Shown one piece after another: positions 17,514-25,904 of a stretch of 64,000 nt of DNA. Below the pieces are notes generated by a model. It was not told the origin of the DNA, did not search any database, and saw nothing but the letters and a program-made list of their open reading frames with translations. Location of the stretch: NCBI RefSeq assembly GCF_001484605.1, contig NZ_CP013747.1, forward strand, positions 2,914,001 through 2,978,000, written 5' to 3'. Made by a program: the position numbers and the translations under genes. Within the stretch, counting starts at the first letter, position 1. Each line of letters begins with the position of its first letter. The DNA is from Pseudarthrobacter sulfonivorans. GTDB lineage: Bacteria; Actinomycetota; Actinomycetes; Actinomycetales; Micrococcaceae.

Positions 17514-17556
17514 CGCAAGCGGACGACGGCGGGACCTCCCGCCGTCGTCCGCCTGC
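17514..17556. repeat. Dispersed hairpin repeat, copy 4
   Basis: Core GCGGACGACGGCGGGA (17519-17534) pairs perfectly with 17537-17552; outer CGCA/TGCG also pair. It lies between a rightward operon and the leftward TetR relic. Read on the minus strand its flank AAACGCAGGCGG resembles the conserved left flank of other copies, so it may be inserted in that orientation. Confidence 0.88.
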
Positions 17557-17570
17557 GTTTAATCGGGGTG

Positions 17571-17712
17571 CTACGGCAGTCGCAGCACCCCGGCGGCCGC
17601 CACCAGATAGGGCGCGGGACCCGGACTCGTAGCCGCGCTCGGCGAACACGCGCAGCGCGATGGCGGCCACGGCATCGGGATCAATCGTCACCGGGCGCCC
17701 CGTGGAGCGCAT
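17571..17712 (-). pseudogene. TetR regulator relic, both ends only
   Basis: From an ATG at 17712 the minus strand reads [20 protein letters not shown], the start of a TetR helix-turn-helix, then jumps, one base out of frame, to [15 protein letters not shown] and a stop at 17571-17573, the style of a TetR C-terminus. The whole ligand domain is missing. This copies the ends-only pattern of the SDR relic at 559-663, and again a dispersed hairpin lies directly after the stop. Confidence 0.65.
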
Positions 17713-17733
17713 CACCCTCAGCAACGTCTGGAA

Positions 17734-17908
17734 GGACCCACCATCGGACCGCTCACCTCAACGAGGCTTGGAATTCGGACCGTGGACGTAGGCGTGCCGC
17801 TGCTGTCCATGCACTCCTCCCGGGAACTCTGTGGCGCGGGAAGATCCGCACCGGCTGGCCACGGTCACGGAGTTGTTCTTCCGGACCGCGGCCACTGGGT
17901 CTGCGTAA
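17734..17908 (+). pseudogene. M18 aminopeptidase 3' fragment with +1 frameshift
   Basis: The plus strand reads [20 protein letters not shown] then [13 protein letters not shown], the conserved C-terminal block of M18 aspartyl aminopeptidases. After GCGCGG an extra base shifts the frame, and [20 protein letters not shown] continues in the next frame to a stop at 17906. The N-terminal three quarters are absent. The gap between this and the GH16 gene stop shows nothing else. Confidence 0.75.
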
Positions 17909-17944
17909 CCGGGTCTCGCCCGGCAGTCGGGTCAGGGTGTAGGT

Positions 17945-19165
17945 CTAGGCCGTTCCAGCCGCCGCATACACGCGAACCCAATCCACTCGCATCTCGCCAG
18001 CGCCGTTAGCGGTGCTGTCTGGGAACCAGTCCAGTTGTAGCGTCTGGTGCATCGAACCGGGAGGCTGGTGCGCGGAGTTGTTGTCCTCAAACCACTTCAC
18101 GCCATCGACGTAGCCGACGATCCCATTCGGAGACCAGTCAACCGCGTAGTTGTGGAACTGAGTAACGTCCAGAGCCCTGGACGCCGACGTCTGCGAGTTC
18201 GAACATCCATAGTGGTGGAAGAACGTGATGAGGTTCCAGTCACCAGTCGTCTCCGCGTAGTCAACTTCGCCGTCACAGGGCCAATTCTCACTATCCGGCC
18301 ACATGATGGACACCATATGGTACTCATTATCACCGGACCCGGCCGCACGGACTTCCCACCGCCCGTACTTCTGGTTTGCGAACTTCGCGCCCATTCCAGC
18401 GGTCGTGCCGTCCGGAGTTCCAGTCATGACCATTTTGGAACCGTCCACGGTAACCTGCTCCGGACTCCGGACACCGTTGCCCGCGTGCCCGGCGCTGTTG
18501 TAAACAATCCACTTCGTGGCATCCGGCGCACCTGTGTAATTGAACTCGTCGCCAGTTACACGCGTGCCCCAACCATGGACTACGGCCGCCTCGGTAGGTG
18601 TTACCGTGTCAGGCGCGGTCGTCACGACCAGCCTTGGACGCAGGGCGGAAGAAGATTCCTTCGACTTGAATCCGATCCACTTCTGCGCGTTGCTTTCCAG
18701 CTTGAAGTTCTGCTCGCCACCCTTTGCGCTAACGCCCTTAGTAACATCCCATTCAACCCAAGAGCCGGTAGCGAACCCGCCAGCCTTCCCCAGCCACGTC
18801 CCGCGTGCTGGTGCATTATTCCAGGTAACTCCCCTCTCGGTCCAGCCGCCAGACGTAGTGAAAACATCCACGAACTCAGTGGAAGTTGTGGATGCCTCCG
18901 AATATGCCCGCAGTTTAGCCGAAACAACATGTTCGCCAGCGGGAACTGGAACATTGAACCGTAGGAGTGTGTTCCGCCAGATGTTCGCACGGCCCTCTGT
19001 AGACAAACGGACGCTAGCCCCAAAGTTGGTAGTCGCCTTGTCCGCCTGTACGTAGGTGTCTACGGTCGGCGAGATCGTCGTTGCGGCGCTTGCAGTTGTC
19101 GGAGTAATGATTGCGAACCCAACCAGAATGGATGATGCAACAGCTACGCATTTACGCCAGAACAT
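17945..19165 (-). CDS. Secreted GH16-family glycoside hydrolase with N-terminal DNRLRE/CBM96-like domain
   Basis: 406 residues from the ATG at 19165 ([12 protein letters not shown]), a Sec signal ending at ASAA. Residues 30-190 resemble a DNRLRE/CBM96-like beta-sandwich ([24 protein letters not shown]). The C-terminal half is a GH16 jelly roll with GEVDYAE, the E-x-D-x-x-E catalytic signature, preceded by [11 protein letters not shown]. It should cut an external polysaccharide (beta-glucan or galactan type, not resolvable). Base composition is visibly lower in GC than its neighbours and it is bounded by gene relics, so acquisition by transfer is likely. Confidence 0.8.
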   Translation of the reverse strand: MFWRKCVAVASSILVGFAIITPTTASAATTISPTVDTYVQADKATTNFGASVRLSTEGRANIWRNTLLRFNVPVPAGEHVVSAKLRAYSEASTTSTEFVDVFTTSGGWTERGVTWNNAPARGTWLGKAGGFATGSWVEWDVTKGVSAKGGEQNFKLESNAQKWIGFKSKESSSALRPRLVVTTAPDTVTPTEAAVVHGWGTRVTGDEFNYTGAPDATKWIVYNSAGHAGNGVRSPEQVTVDGSKMVMTGTPDGTTAGMGAKFANQKYGRWEVRAAGSGDNEYHMVSIMWPDSENWPCDGEVDYAETTGDWNLITFFHHYGCSNSQTSASRALDVTQFHNYAVDWSPNGIVGYVDGVKWFEDNNSAHQPPGSMHQTLQLDWFPDSTANGAGEMRVDWVRVYAAAGTA

Positions 19166-19185
19166 CAGCCCGCCCCTTATCAAGC

Positions 19186-19378
19186 CTAAAAATATTCTTG
19201 GACCCTGTGCCACCCGCTGCCGGACTTCCACATGTCGGCCCACTAGGACCCGTCGTTCCACCACAGCTTGCTCTGCGACTTGTCCGACCTCGGCGGATTG
19301 GCAACGCCTGAATGACTGATGCTCTGATAGCCGTAATTGCCGGCGGCCCAAGCACCGCTGGAATTACCGAGCAGACTT
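19186..19378 (-). pseudogene. Secreted repeat-protein fragment with nonsense codon
   Basis: The minus strand reads GVANPPRSDKSQSKLWWNDG, then a stop (19243-19245), and in the same frame WADMWKSGSGWHRVQEYF before a second stop at 19186. The SKLWWNDGSWWADMW pattern is found in bacterial surface/beta-propeller proteins, so the gene appears to have been cut at the 5' side and interrupted by a nonsense codon. It lies directly upstream of the GH16 gene on the same strand. Confidence 0.5.
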
Positions 19379-19572
19379 GTAGGGACGCTTGTGGCGAGGA
19401 CGAGGGCTTTACTAAGTCAGCGGACGTAGCTTTCATATTCATCGCTGTTTCTACTGGGGATTTAAAGTATCCGATTGGGTTAAGCAAGCGTCGACCCAGA
19501 AACAACGACGGCTAAATGTAAATGCCAGATATGCCAAAGCGTAGACCAGAAGCGAAAGAATGCGCAATAAAT

Positions 19573-19614
19573 CCCCTATACCTATGTCCAAGGAATGTGC
19601 GAAAACCCCTATAC
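19573..19614. repeat. Direct repeat CCCCTATAC in an AT-rich gap
   Basis: CCCCTATAC occurs at 19573-19581 and 19606-19614, 33 bases apart, inside the AT-rich stretch 19,380-19,640. No gene is supported there; the function of the repeats is unknown. Confidence 0.35.
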
Positions 19615-19640
19615 ATAAGTAGTGAACGGCACCACCAGAG

Positions 19641-19791
19641 ATTCGCCCCGACATCGCCACCGAACAGCAAGCCATCCTCGATGCCATCCACCACCCAAAA
19701 CTCCCGCACTAACACCTTCCTGCTCAGCGACGACGGCACCAACGTCAACGGCGCCATCCTGGCGTCCGACGGCGGCTGGTCGGCGCTGTAG
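19641..19791 (+). pseudogene. Short-chain dehydrogenase 3' relic with frameshift
   Basis: IRPDIATEQQAILDAIHHPK runs to a stop near 19712; in the next frame NTFLLSDDGTNVNGAILASD and GGWSAL end at the TAG at 19789. Together they are the last third of an SDR gene broken by a frameshift. The final 40 bases and the sequence after the stop (GGGGAG..GGCACCCAACGC) are nearly identical to the relic at 559-663, and a hairpin copy follows 20 bases later. Confidence 0.75.
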
Positions 19792-19810
19792 GGGAGTGGC
19801 ACCCAACGCG

Positions 19811-19846
19811 AGCGGACGACGGCGGGAAGTGCCGCCGTCGTCCGCT
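19811..19846. repeat. Dispersed hairpin repeat, copy 5 (degenerate)
   Basis: AGCGGACGACGGCGGG pairs with the right arm at 19830-19846, which carries one substitution (TGCCG for TCCCG) that breaks a pair near the apex. It lies between the SDR relic and the leftward SDR gene. Confidence 0.85.
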
Positions 19847-19918
19847 AAGTAATCTGCGACGCCCCCGATCTGCCGCGCACGTGCCTTGGGGATATGGTCC
19901 ACGCGGAAGACCTGGCCG

Positions 19919-20698
19919 TCACTCGGGTGTTACGTAAGCGCCTGAAATGCCGCCGTCAACCAGGAAGGTCGAGGCGGTGATGAAGGATGAATCGTCGCTG
20001 GCGAGGAAGGCGACTGCTGCTGCCAGTTCTTCCGGTTCAGCGAACCTGCCCAGGGGAACGTGAACGAGGCGGCGGGCTGCCTTCTCGGGATCCTTGGCGA
20101 AGAGTTCCTTCAGCAGGGGCGTGTTGACGGGTCCCGGGCAGAGTGCGTTGACCCGGATTCCCTGCCGGGCGAATTCGACGCCGAGTTCCCGGCTCATGGC
20201 CAGCACTCCGCCCTTGGATGCGCTGTAGGAGATCTGAGAAGTGGCAGCACCCATGACCGCAACGAACGACGCAGTATTGATGATTGAGCCCTTCCCCTGC
20301 GCCTGCATGTAAGGGAGGGCGTATTTGCAGCAGTAGAAAACGGAGGTCAGGTTCACTTCCTGGACCCTGCGCCACGCATCGATTCCTGTATCGATGATTG
20401 AGGCATCGTCCGCCGGCGAGATTCCCGCGTTGTTAAAGGTGATGTCAACGCTTCCATAGGTTTCGTGGGTCACGGCGTAGAGGTTCTTCACTTCCTCTTC
20501 GCTGGTGACGTCCACCTTCACATAGAGGCCGCCGACCTCGTCGGCAGCCCGCTGCCCAGCGGTTGGGTCCAGATCTGCGATGACTACATGAGCCCCTTCT
20601 GCGGCGAAGCGGCGAGCTGTGGCGAGCCCGATCCCGCTGGCGCCGCCGGTGATGACAGCGCTGCGTCCCTTGAGGCGGTTGGAAATTACTTCAATCAT
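19919..20698 (-). CDS. Short-chain dehydrogenase/reductase of the gamma-glutamyl amine operon
   Basis: 259 residues. TGGASGIG gives the NAD(P) motif, NNAG is at about residue 90, and the catalytic Tyr and Lys are in YSASKGG; the C-terminal GG motif is VDGGISGAY. Last gene of a five-gene leftward operon with aldehyde dehydrogenase, amidotransferase, glutamylation enzyme and permease. In a gamma-glutamylated ethanolamine pathway an alcohol oxidation step is needed between the ligase and the aldehyde dehydrogenase, and this enzyme could supply it (inference). Confidence 0.88.
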   Translation of the reverse strand: MIEVISNRLKGRSAVITGGASGIGLATARRFAAEGAHVVIADLDPTAGQRAADEVGGLYVKVDVTSEEEVKNLYAVTHETYGSVDITFNNAGISPADDASIIDTGIDAWRRVQEVNLTSVFYCCKYALPYMQAQGKGSIINTASFVAVMGAATSQISYSASKGGVLAMSRELGVEFARQGIRVNALCPGPVNTPLLKELFAKDPEKAARRLVHVPLGRFAEPEELAAAVAFLASDDSSFITASTFLVDGGISGAYVTPE

Positions 20699-20724
20699 TT
20701 TTTCTTCCTTTTGTGGTGAGGACG

Positions 20725-22092
20725 TTATGGGTTTGTGGAGATGAAGACGTTTTTTGTTTCGGTGAACGCGTTCAGGGCGTCGGGGCCGAGTTCCCGTCCG
20801 AGTCCTGACTGCTTGAATCCGCCAAAGGGTGTGGAGTAGCGCACCGAGGAGTGGGAGTTGACTGAGAGGTTTCCCGACTCGAGTCCCCGGGCCATTCTCA
20901 GCGCCTGACCGATGTCCCGTGTCCAGATGGATCCGGACAGACCGTAGATCGAGTCATTCGCCAGGCGGAGTGCGTCGGCTTCGTCGTTGAAGGGAACGAC
21001 TGCCACGACGGGGCCGAAGATCTCCTCATGCATTACCCTGTCCTCGCGGGCGGGCGTAAGAACGGTGGGGGGGAACCAAAATCCCTTGCCGTCCGGCGCG
21101 GATCCCCGGAAAGCCACAGATGAGCCGTCCGGGACGAAGCCGGAGACTGTGCGGTGTTGGGCTGCGGAAATCAGCGGCCCCATGAACGAAGCCTCGTCGC
21201 TGGGGTCGCCGACCCGCAGGGCTTTCACTACGGGTTCCAGGAGCTCGAGGAATTTTTCATAGACGCTGTCCTGGACCAGGATTCTGGAGCGGGAGCAGCA
21301 GTCCTGCCCGGCGTTGTCAAAAGCGCCTCCGGGTGCTGCTGCAGCAGCGGCTTGGAGGTCCGAATCCGCGAAGATGATGTTGGCGCTCTTGCCGCCCAGC
21401 TCCAGGGTCACGGGCTTGACCTGCTCAGCGCAGCCGGCCATGATCCGCTTACCGACGCCGGTTGAACCGGTGAAGACAACCTTCCGCACAGCAGGATGGG
21501 TCACGAATCGTTCCCCGACGACTGAGCCCTTGCCCGGTATGATCTGCAGGACTCCTTCGGGCAGGCCTGCCTCCCTTGCCAGCTGTCCAAGCCGGATGGC
21601 AGTCATGGGAGTCAGCTCCGCCGGTTTCAGAACGACAGTGTTGCCAGCGGCAAGGGCGGGGGCGAAGCCCCAAGCGGCAATGGGCATGGGGAAGTTCCAC
21701 GGGACGATTACCCCAACGACCCCGAGGGGTTCGTTGAAGGTGATGTTGACCCCTCCGGCAACTGGAATCTGCTGGCCAAGGTGCCGCTCGGGGGCTGCTG
21801 AGTAGTACGTCAGGACATCGCGGACATTCCCTGCTTCCCATCGGGCGTTACCGATGGTGTGCCCGGCGTTGCGTACCTCCAGCTGGGCAAGATTTTCCAG
21901 GTCGACGTCTACTGCCGCAGCAAACCTGCGCAGCAGGAGAGCCCGGTCTGCAGGGGCAACATGGCGCCAGGTCTCGAATGCCTGGACGGCTTTTTCGATT
22001 GCCCTGTCAGTGTCCTCGAGTGTTGCAAGGGCTATGGTCTCGATTACCTCTTCCGTTGCCGGATTCAGGACGTCAAACGTGCTGGTGGACAT
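20725..22092 (-). CDS. NAD(P)-dependent aldehyde dehydrogenase
   Basis: 455 residues from the ATG at 22092 (MSTSTFDVLNPATEE); the frame is open 57 bases further but inside the upstream gene. Catalytic marks are ELGGKSANI with the general-base Glu and AGQDCCSRS with the nucleophilic Cys, plus EEIFGPV and FGGFKQSGLGRE. It overlaps the amidotransferase gene by 20 bases. It would oxidise a gamma-glutamyl aldehyde to the acid, like PuuC in the putrescine route or the corresponding step from gamma-glutamylethanolamide to gamma-glutamylglycine. Confidence 0.9.
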   Translation of the reverse strand: MSTSTFDVLNPATEEVIETIALATLEDTDRAIEKAVQAFETWRHVAPADRALLLRRFAAAVDVDLENLAQLEVRNAGHTIGNARWEAGNVRDVLTYYSAAPERHLGQQIPVAGGVNITFNEPLGVVGVIVPWNFPMPIAAWGFAPALAAGNTVVLKPAELTPMTAIRLGQLAREAGLPEGVLQIIPGKGSVVGERFVTHPAVRKVVFTGSTGVGKRIMAGCAEQVKPVTLELGGKSANIIFADSDLQAAAAAAPGGAFDNAGQDCCSRSRILVQDSVYEKFLELLEPVVKALRVGDPSDEASFMGPLISAAQHRTVSGFVPDGSSVAFRGSAPDGKGFWFPPTVLTPAREDRVMHEEIFGPVVAVVPFNDEADALRLANDSIYGLSGSIWTRDIGQALRMARGLESGNLSVNSHSSVRYSTPFGGFKQSGLGRELGPDALNAFTETKNVFISTNP

Positions 22093-22834
22093 TGCCTGGG
22101 CTCTCCGTTCGATTTTTGCGGTAGTTGGTTGCAGCCTCAATGAACCCATTGAAAAGCCGAAGATCGTTGGGATTCTGTTCCGGGTGGAATTGGACCCCTA
22201 GTGCCCATCCGCCCGTTGCCGTTTCGAGGGCTTCCACCGTGCCGTCGGCCGCCGCCGCCGTGACGGAAAGGCCGTCAGCGATCCGGTCCATGGCCTGATG
22301 GTGGTAACAAGGTGCGCTGGCCGATGGTCCCAGCAGATGCCGGCTGATGCTGCCCGGCGCCGTCGTGAACTCCACGTTGCCGAATACACCGGGCGCCGGT
22401 TGGTAGTCCGCCTCCGGGTTCACATCGGGGATGTGCTGAATCAGCGACCCGCCCATGGCGACATTGAGGATCTGGGCTCCCCGGCAGATGGCGAAAAGGG
22501 GGACTTCGGCGTCCAAAGCTGCCTTGGTCAGGGCGATATCGTGCACGTCCCTGGCCGGTTGGGCGCGGGTGAGCCGGTGGGGCTGCGCCCCGTACTGTTC
22601 CGGGTCCACATCGCTGCCTCCGGAGATGATCAGTCCGTCCAGCACCTCCACGATCGATGGGTCAGTGCCGACAGGCGGCAACAGGACAGGAGTGCCGCCG
22701 GCAGCGACGACCGCCTGGACGTAGGTTCCCGGCAGTACTGCCGCATCCGCTGTCCAAACGCCCCAGGAAGCCTTCTGAAAGTAGGTTGTCAGCCCGATCC
22801 GTGGGCGGTAGCTATCAGAGCCGTTCAAAGACAC
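22073..22834 (-). CDS. Class I glutamine amidotransferase-like gamma-glutamyl hydrolase (PuuD type)
   Basis: 253 residues. The nucleophilic Cys is in AICRGAQILNVAMGG and the catalytic His in GVQFHPEQN; SGGSDVDPEQYG is the conserved start of the domain. Members next to gamma-glutamyl ligases, such as PuuD, release glutamate from gamma-glutamyl acids. It overlaps genes on both sides by 20 bases, indicating a tightly coupled operon. Here it would give glutamate and glycine (ethanolamine route) or GABA (putrescine route). Confidence 0.9.
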   Translation of the reverse strand: MSLNGSDSYRPRIGLTTYFQKASWGVWTADAAVLPGTYVQAVVAAGGTPVLLPPVGTDPSIVEVLDGLIISGGSDVDPEQYGAQPHRLTRAQPARDVHDIALTKAALDAEVPLFAICRGAQILNVAMGGSLIQHIPDVNPEADYQPAPGVFGNVEFTTAPGSISRHLLGPSASAPCYHHQAMDRIADGLSVTAAAADGTVEALETATGGWALGVQFHPEQNPNDLRLFNGFIEAATNYRKNRTESPGNVHQHV

Positions 22835-24197
22835 GCTTGCGCTCCCAGTCCGTTACGGCGCTGTCAAAAGCCTTCAGCTCGACATCTGCTGCGAAGACGT
22901 AGTGGTCCACAACTTCATCGCCGAAGGATTTGCGTGCAATCTCGCTGTTGGTCAGCAGGGCGCGGGAGTCCCGCAGGTTGGTGGGTATGCGATCTGCGTC
23001 GGACTGGTAGGCGTTACCGGTCATGATCGGTTCGAGGGGGAGCTCATTCTCGATACCGTGGATGGCGGCGGCGATAAGCGCGGCGGCTGCGAGATAAGGG
23101 TTGACGTCCCCGCCTCCAACGCGGTTTTCCACCCGAAGGCCGGGACCGCGGCCGACGATGCGCAGTGCACAACTGCGGTTGTCCAGCCCCCAGGCGATGG
23201 CTGTGGGTGCGAAGCTGCCTTCTACGAAGCGTTTGTAGGAATTGATGTTCGGGGCGACGAAGTAGGCCAGCTCCTTCAGTCCGGCGAGTTGGCCTGCGAT
23301 GAAGTGCTCCATGACAGGGCTGAAGCCATGCTCGCCATCCCCGGCCAGGACCGGATTGCCGTCCAGGTCGGTCAAGCTGAAGTGGATATGGCAGGAACTG
23401 CCTTCACGTTCGTTGTACTTCGCCATGAAAGTAATGCTCTTGCCCTGCTGCGCGGCGATTTCCTTGGCCCCGTTCTTGTAGAAAACGTGGTTGTCGCACG
23501 CAGTAAGCGCTTCTGCGTATCGGAACGTGATTTCCTGCTGGCCCAGGTTGCACTCGCCCTTGGAAGATTCAACGACCAGGCCTGCCTTTTCCATGCCCGT
23601 TCGAATGCTTCGGATGACCGGTTCCAGTCTTGCCGTGGCCAGGAGGGAGTAGTCCACGTTGTAGCGGGTCGAGGGCGTGAGTCCCTCGTACTTCTTGTCC
23701 CAGGCTTCTTCGTAGGTGTCGTCAAACATGATGAATTCGAGCTCGGTGCCAATATGGGCGCGGTATCCCAAGGCCTCCAGGCGTTCGATCTGCGCGCGCA
23801 GGATCTGGCGTGGGGACTGGGAGACGGGGCGGCCGTCCAGCCAGAAGATATCGCACTGGATCATGGCAGTGCCTTCCAGCCACGGCACCCGGCGCAAGGT
23901 GGAGACGTCGGGCCGCATCACCATGTCTCCATAGCCGTTCGCCCACGAGGACATGGAGTACCCGTCAATGGTGTTCATCTCCACATCCACGCTGAGTAGG
24001 TAGTTGCAGCCTTCGGCCCCGTGCCCCAGCACGTCTTCGAGGAAAGACCTTGCCCCGCAGCGTTTACCTTGCAGGCGTCCCATGGAATCGGTGATGGCAA
24101 CGACAACGGTGTCGATGTCACCGGAAGCGACCAGGTCCCTCAGCTCATCGACGCCGAGTTGGCCTTGCGCGGACGTGCCGGTTGTTTGATTCGTCAT
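22815..24197 (-). CDS. Gamma-glutamylamine synthetase, glutamine synthetase family (GlnA3/GlnA4/PuuA type)
   Basis: 460 residues. Catalytic elements include GTELEFIMFDD, GSSCHIHFSL, NSYKRFVEGSFAPT and NRSCALRIVG, with ENRVGGGDVNPYLA. Its neighbours are an aldehyde dehydrogenase and gamma-glutamyl hydrolase, not nitrogen-assimilation genes, so it should glutamylate an organic amine at the expense of ATP. The ethanolamine-type permease upstream points to gamma-glutamylethanolamide as product, as shown for Streptomyces GlnA4; polyamines are the alternative. Confidence 0.9.
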   Translation of the reverse strand: MTNQTTGTSAQGQLGVDELRDLVASGDIDTVVVAITDSMGRLQGKRCGARSFLEDVLGHGAEGCNYLLSVDVEMNTIDGYSMSSWANGYGDMVMRPDVSTLRRVPWLEGTAMIQCDIFWLDGRPVSQSPRQILRAQIERLEALGYRAHIGTELEFIMFDDTYEEAWDKKYEGLTPSTRYNVDYSLLATARLEPVIRSIRTGMEKAGLVVESSKGECNLGQQEITFRYAEALTACDNHVFYKNGAKEIAAQQGKSITFMAKYNEREGSSCHIHFSLTDLDGNPVLAGDGEHGFSPVMEHFIAGQLAGLKELAYFVAPNINSYKRFVEGSFAPTAIAWGLDNRSCALRIVGRGPGLRVENRVGGGDVNPYLAAAALIAAAIHGIENELPLEPIMTGNAYQSDADRIPTNLRDSRALLTNSEIARKSFGDEVVDHYVFAADVELKAFDSAVTDWERKRVFERL

Positions 24198-24259
24198 TTG
24201 ATTTCCGTAACTTTGATCGTATTTATGAGAGAAATTTATGGACCGTGACGGGACGCGTG

Positions 24260-25696
24260 TCAGCTCTTGAGTTCGGCCTCGGCTGCAGCCAACTGCGCGA
24301 ATTCCTCTTCGGGAGCGCCTGCAACGATGCGGTGCCGGCTGTAGAACCAGTAGTAGAGGAGCGCTGCGCCGAAGATTGCAGCTGTTATGGATGCGGCGAA
24401 TACGTCGACCACGAATGTTGCGACGACCGCGACCGCAGCAAGGACCAGTGCGATTGAGGTGGTGGCGACCCCTCCGGGTGTCCGGTAACCGCGGGGCAGG
24501 TCCGGTTCCTTCCTCCTCAGCACAATGTGCGAGAGGTTCAGGAGGACATAGGAGACTGTTGCACCAAAGACGGCGATGTTGATCAGGAGTGCGCCGTCAC
24601 CGGTTATTGCCGCCAGCAAAAAGCCGATTGAGCCAGGGACGATCAGTGCCCAATAAGGGGTTCGCCGTTTGCCTGTCAGGGACAGCCATTTGGGAAGATA
24701 CCCTGCCCGGGACAGTGCGAAGAGCTGGCGGGAATAGGCATAAATGATGGAGAAGAAGCTGGCTACGAGCCCGGCGAGGCCAGCATAGTTGACGAAGTCT
24801 GCCAGGAAAGTGTTGCCACCGTACGCCAGGCGCAGGGCCTCCGGGAGGGGGTTATCGGATTTACTCATTGCGGCTGACCCTGCGGCGCCCGGAACGAGTA
24901 CGAGCATCAGGGCCCCGAAGACGACCAGGATCACAACGGCGACCATGATGCCCCGCGGCATGTCCTTCTTCGGATTGGCCGTCTCCTCAGCGGCCAGGGG
25001 AACCCCTTCGACTGCAAGGAAGAACCAGATGCCGTACACGAGTGCACCGACGGCGCCGCTGATTCCCATCGGGAGAAAAGCGCTTGAGGTGGGCGAGCCG
25101 TCAGGGACTATGTCAAAGAGGTTCTGGGCGTTGAAATGTGGGATCAGGCCCACGACGACGGCGGCCAGGGCGACGACGGCGACTGCGGTGATGCCGAAGA
25201 TCATCTTGAGAGCCTCTCCCACTCCGCGGAGATGGATGCCCACAAAAACAGCGTAGGTCACCAGATACACCGGCCAGGAGTTGGTCAGGCCGAAGAGTCC
25301 CAGCGCTTCAACATAGCCGCCAATGAAGATGGCTATCGCAGCCGGCGCAACGGCGTATTCAATGAGCACGGCCATTCCGGTGGCGAATCCGCCCAAGGGG
25401 CCCAGTGCGCGACGGGCGAAGCCATATCCGGCGCCTGTGGCAGGAAGCGCCGAGGATAGCTCGGCGAGTCCGAAAGCCATGCAGGTGTACATGACGCCCA
25501 TGAGAATAAAGGCGATGAGGAGACCGCCCCAGCCGCCTTGGGCGAGGCCGAGGTTCCACCCTGCGAAGTCGCCGGAGATGACATATGCAACTCCGAGTCC
25601 GGCAAGCAGGATCCACCCCGCGGCCCCGCGTTTCAGTTGCCGGTGCTGGAGATATCGCTTGTCGTCGGTAAGCTGGGCTGAATCAGAGGATGCCAC
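24260..25696 (-). CDS. APC-family ethanolamine permease-like transporter
   Basis: 478 residues from the GTG at 25696; an ATG at 25741 would add 15 residues without family similarity. About 12 membrane spans. The N-terminal block GWILLAGLGVAYVISGDFAG followed by WNLGLAQGGWGG closely follows the ethanolamine permease family. First gene of the operon, divergent from a GntR regulator. It identifies the probable substrate of the whole operon as ethanolamine; a related amine or amino acid cannot be excluded. Confidence 0.85.
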   Translation of the reverse strand: MASSDSAQLTDDKRYLQHRQLKRGAAGWILLAGLGVAYVISGDFAGWNLGLAQGGWGGLLIAFILMGVMYTCMAFGLAELSSALPATGAGYGFARRALGPLGGFATGMAVLIEYAVAPAAIAIFIGGYVEALGLFGLTNSWPVYLVTYAVFVGIHLRGVGEALKMIFGITAVAVVALAAVVVGLIPHFNAQNLFDIVPDGSPTSSAFLPMGISGAVGALVYGIWFFLAVEGVPLAAEETANPKKDMPRGIMVAVVILVVFGALMLVLVPGAAGSAAMSKSDNPLPEALRLAYGGNTFLADFVNYAGLAGLVASFFSIIYAYSRQLFALSRAGYLPKWLSLTGKRRTPYWALIVPGSIGFLLAAITGDGALLINIAVFGATVSYVLLNLSHIVLRRKEPDLPRGYRTPGGVATTSIALVLAAVAVVATFVVDVFAASITAAIFGAALLYYWFYSRHRIVAGAPEEEFAQLAAAEAELKS

Positions 25697-25722
25697 TGTT
25701 AGTTCCCATCGTCCAAGGTTAT

Positions 25723-25740
25723 TGGTATGAAATAAGACCA
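25723..25740. promoter_or_regulatory. Possible FadR-type operator in the permease/GntR intergenic region
   Basis: TGGT and ACCA are arranged as an inverted repeat 10 bases apart (25723-25726, 25737-25740), near the start of the permease gene and facing the GntR gene. Short arms make this only suggestive. Confidence 0.3.
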
Positions 25741-25904
25741 TAAGCTCGTTACAGTGTGTGGCAGATCACGAGCATGGTCAAGGGGTTCCTTGATCTCGGG
25801 CAACTTTTCCTCGGTTCAACCGTGCTTCCGGCCGGTGCGGCGGTTTTCCCGCTTCAGCGGGCCCCCTGCCATAGGCCTGTTTTTGGACCGATTAGGATAA
25901 GCGT

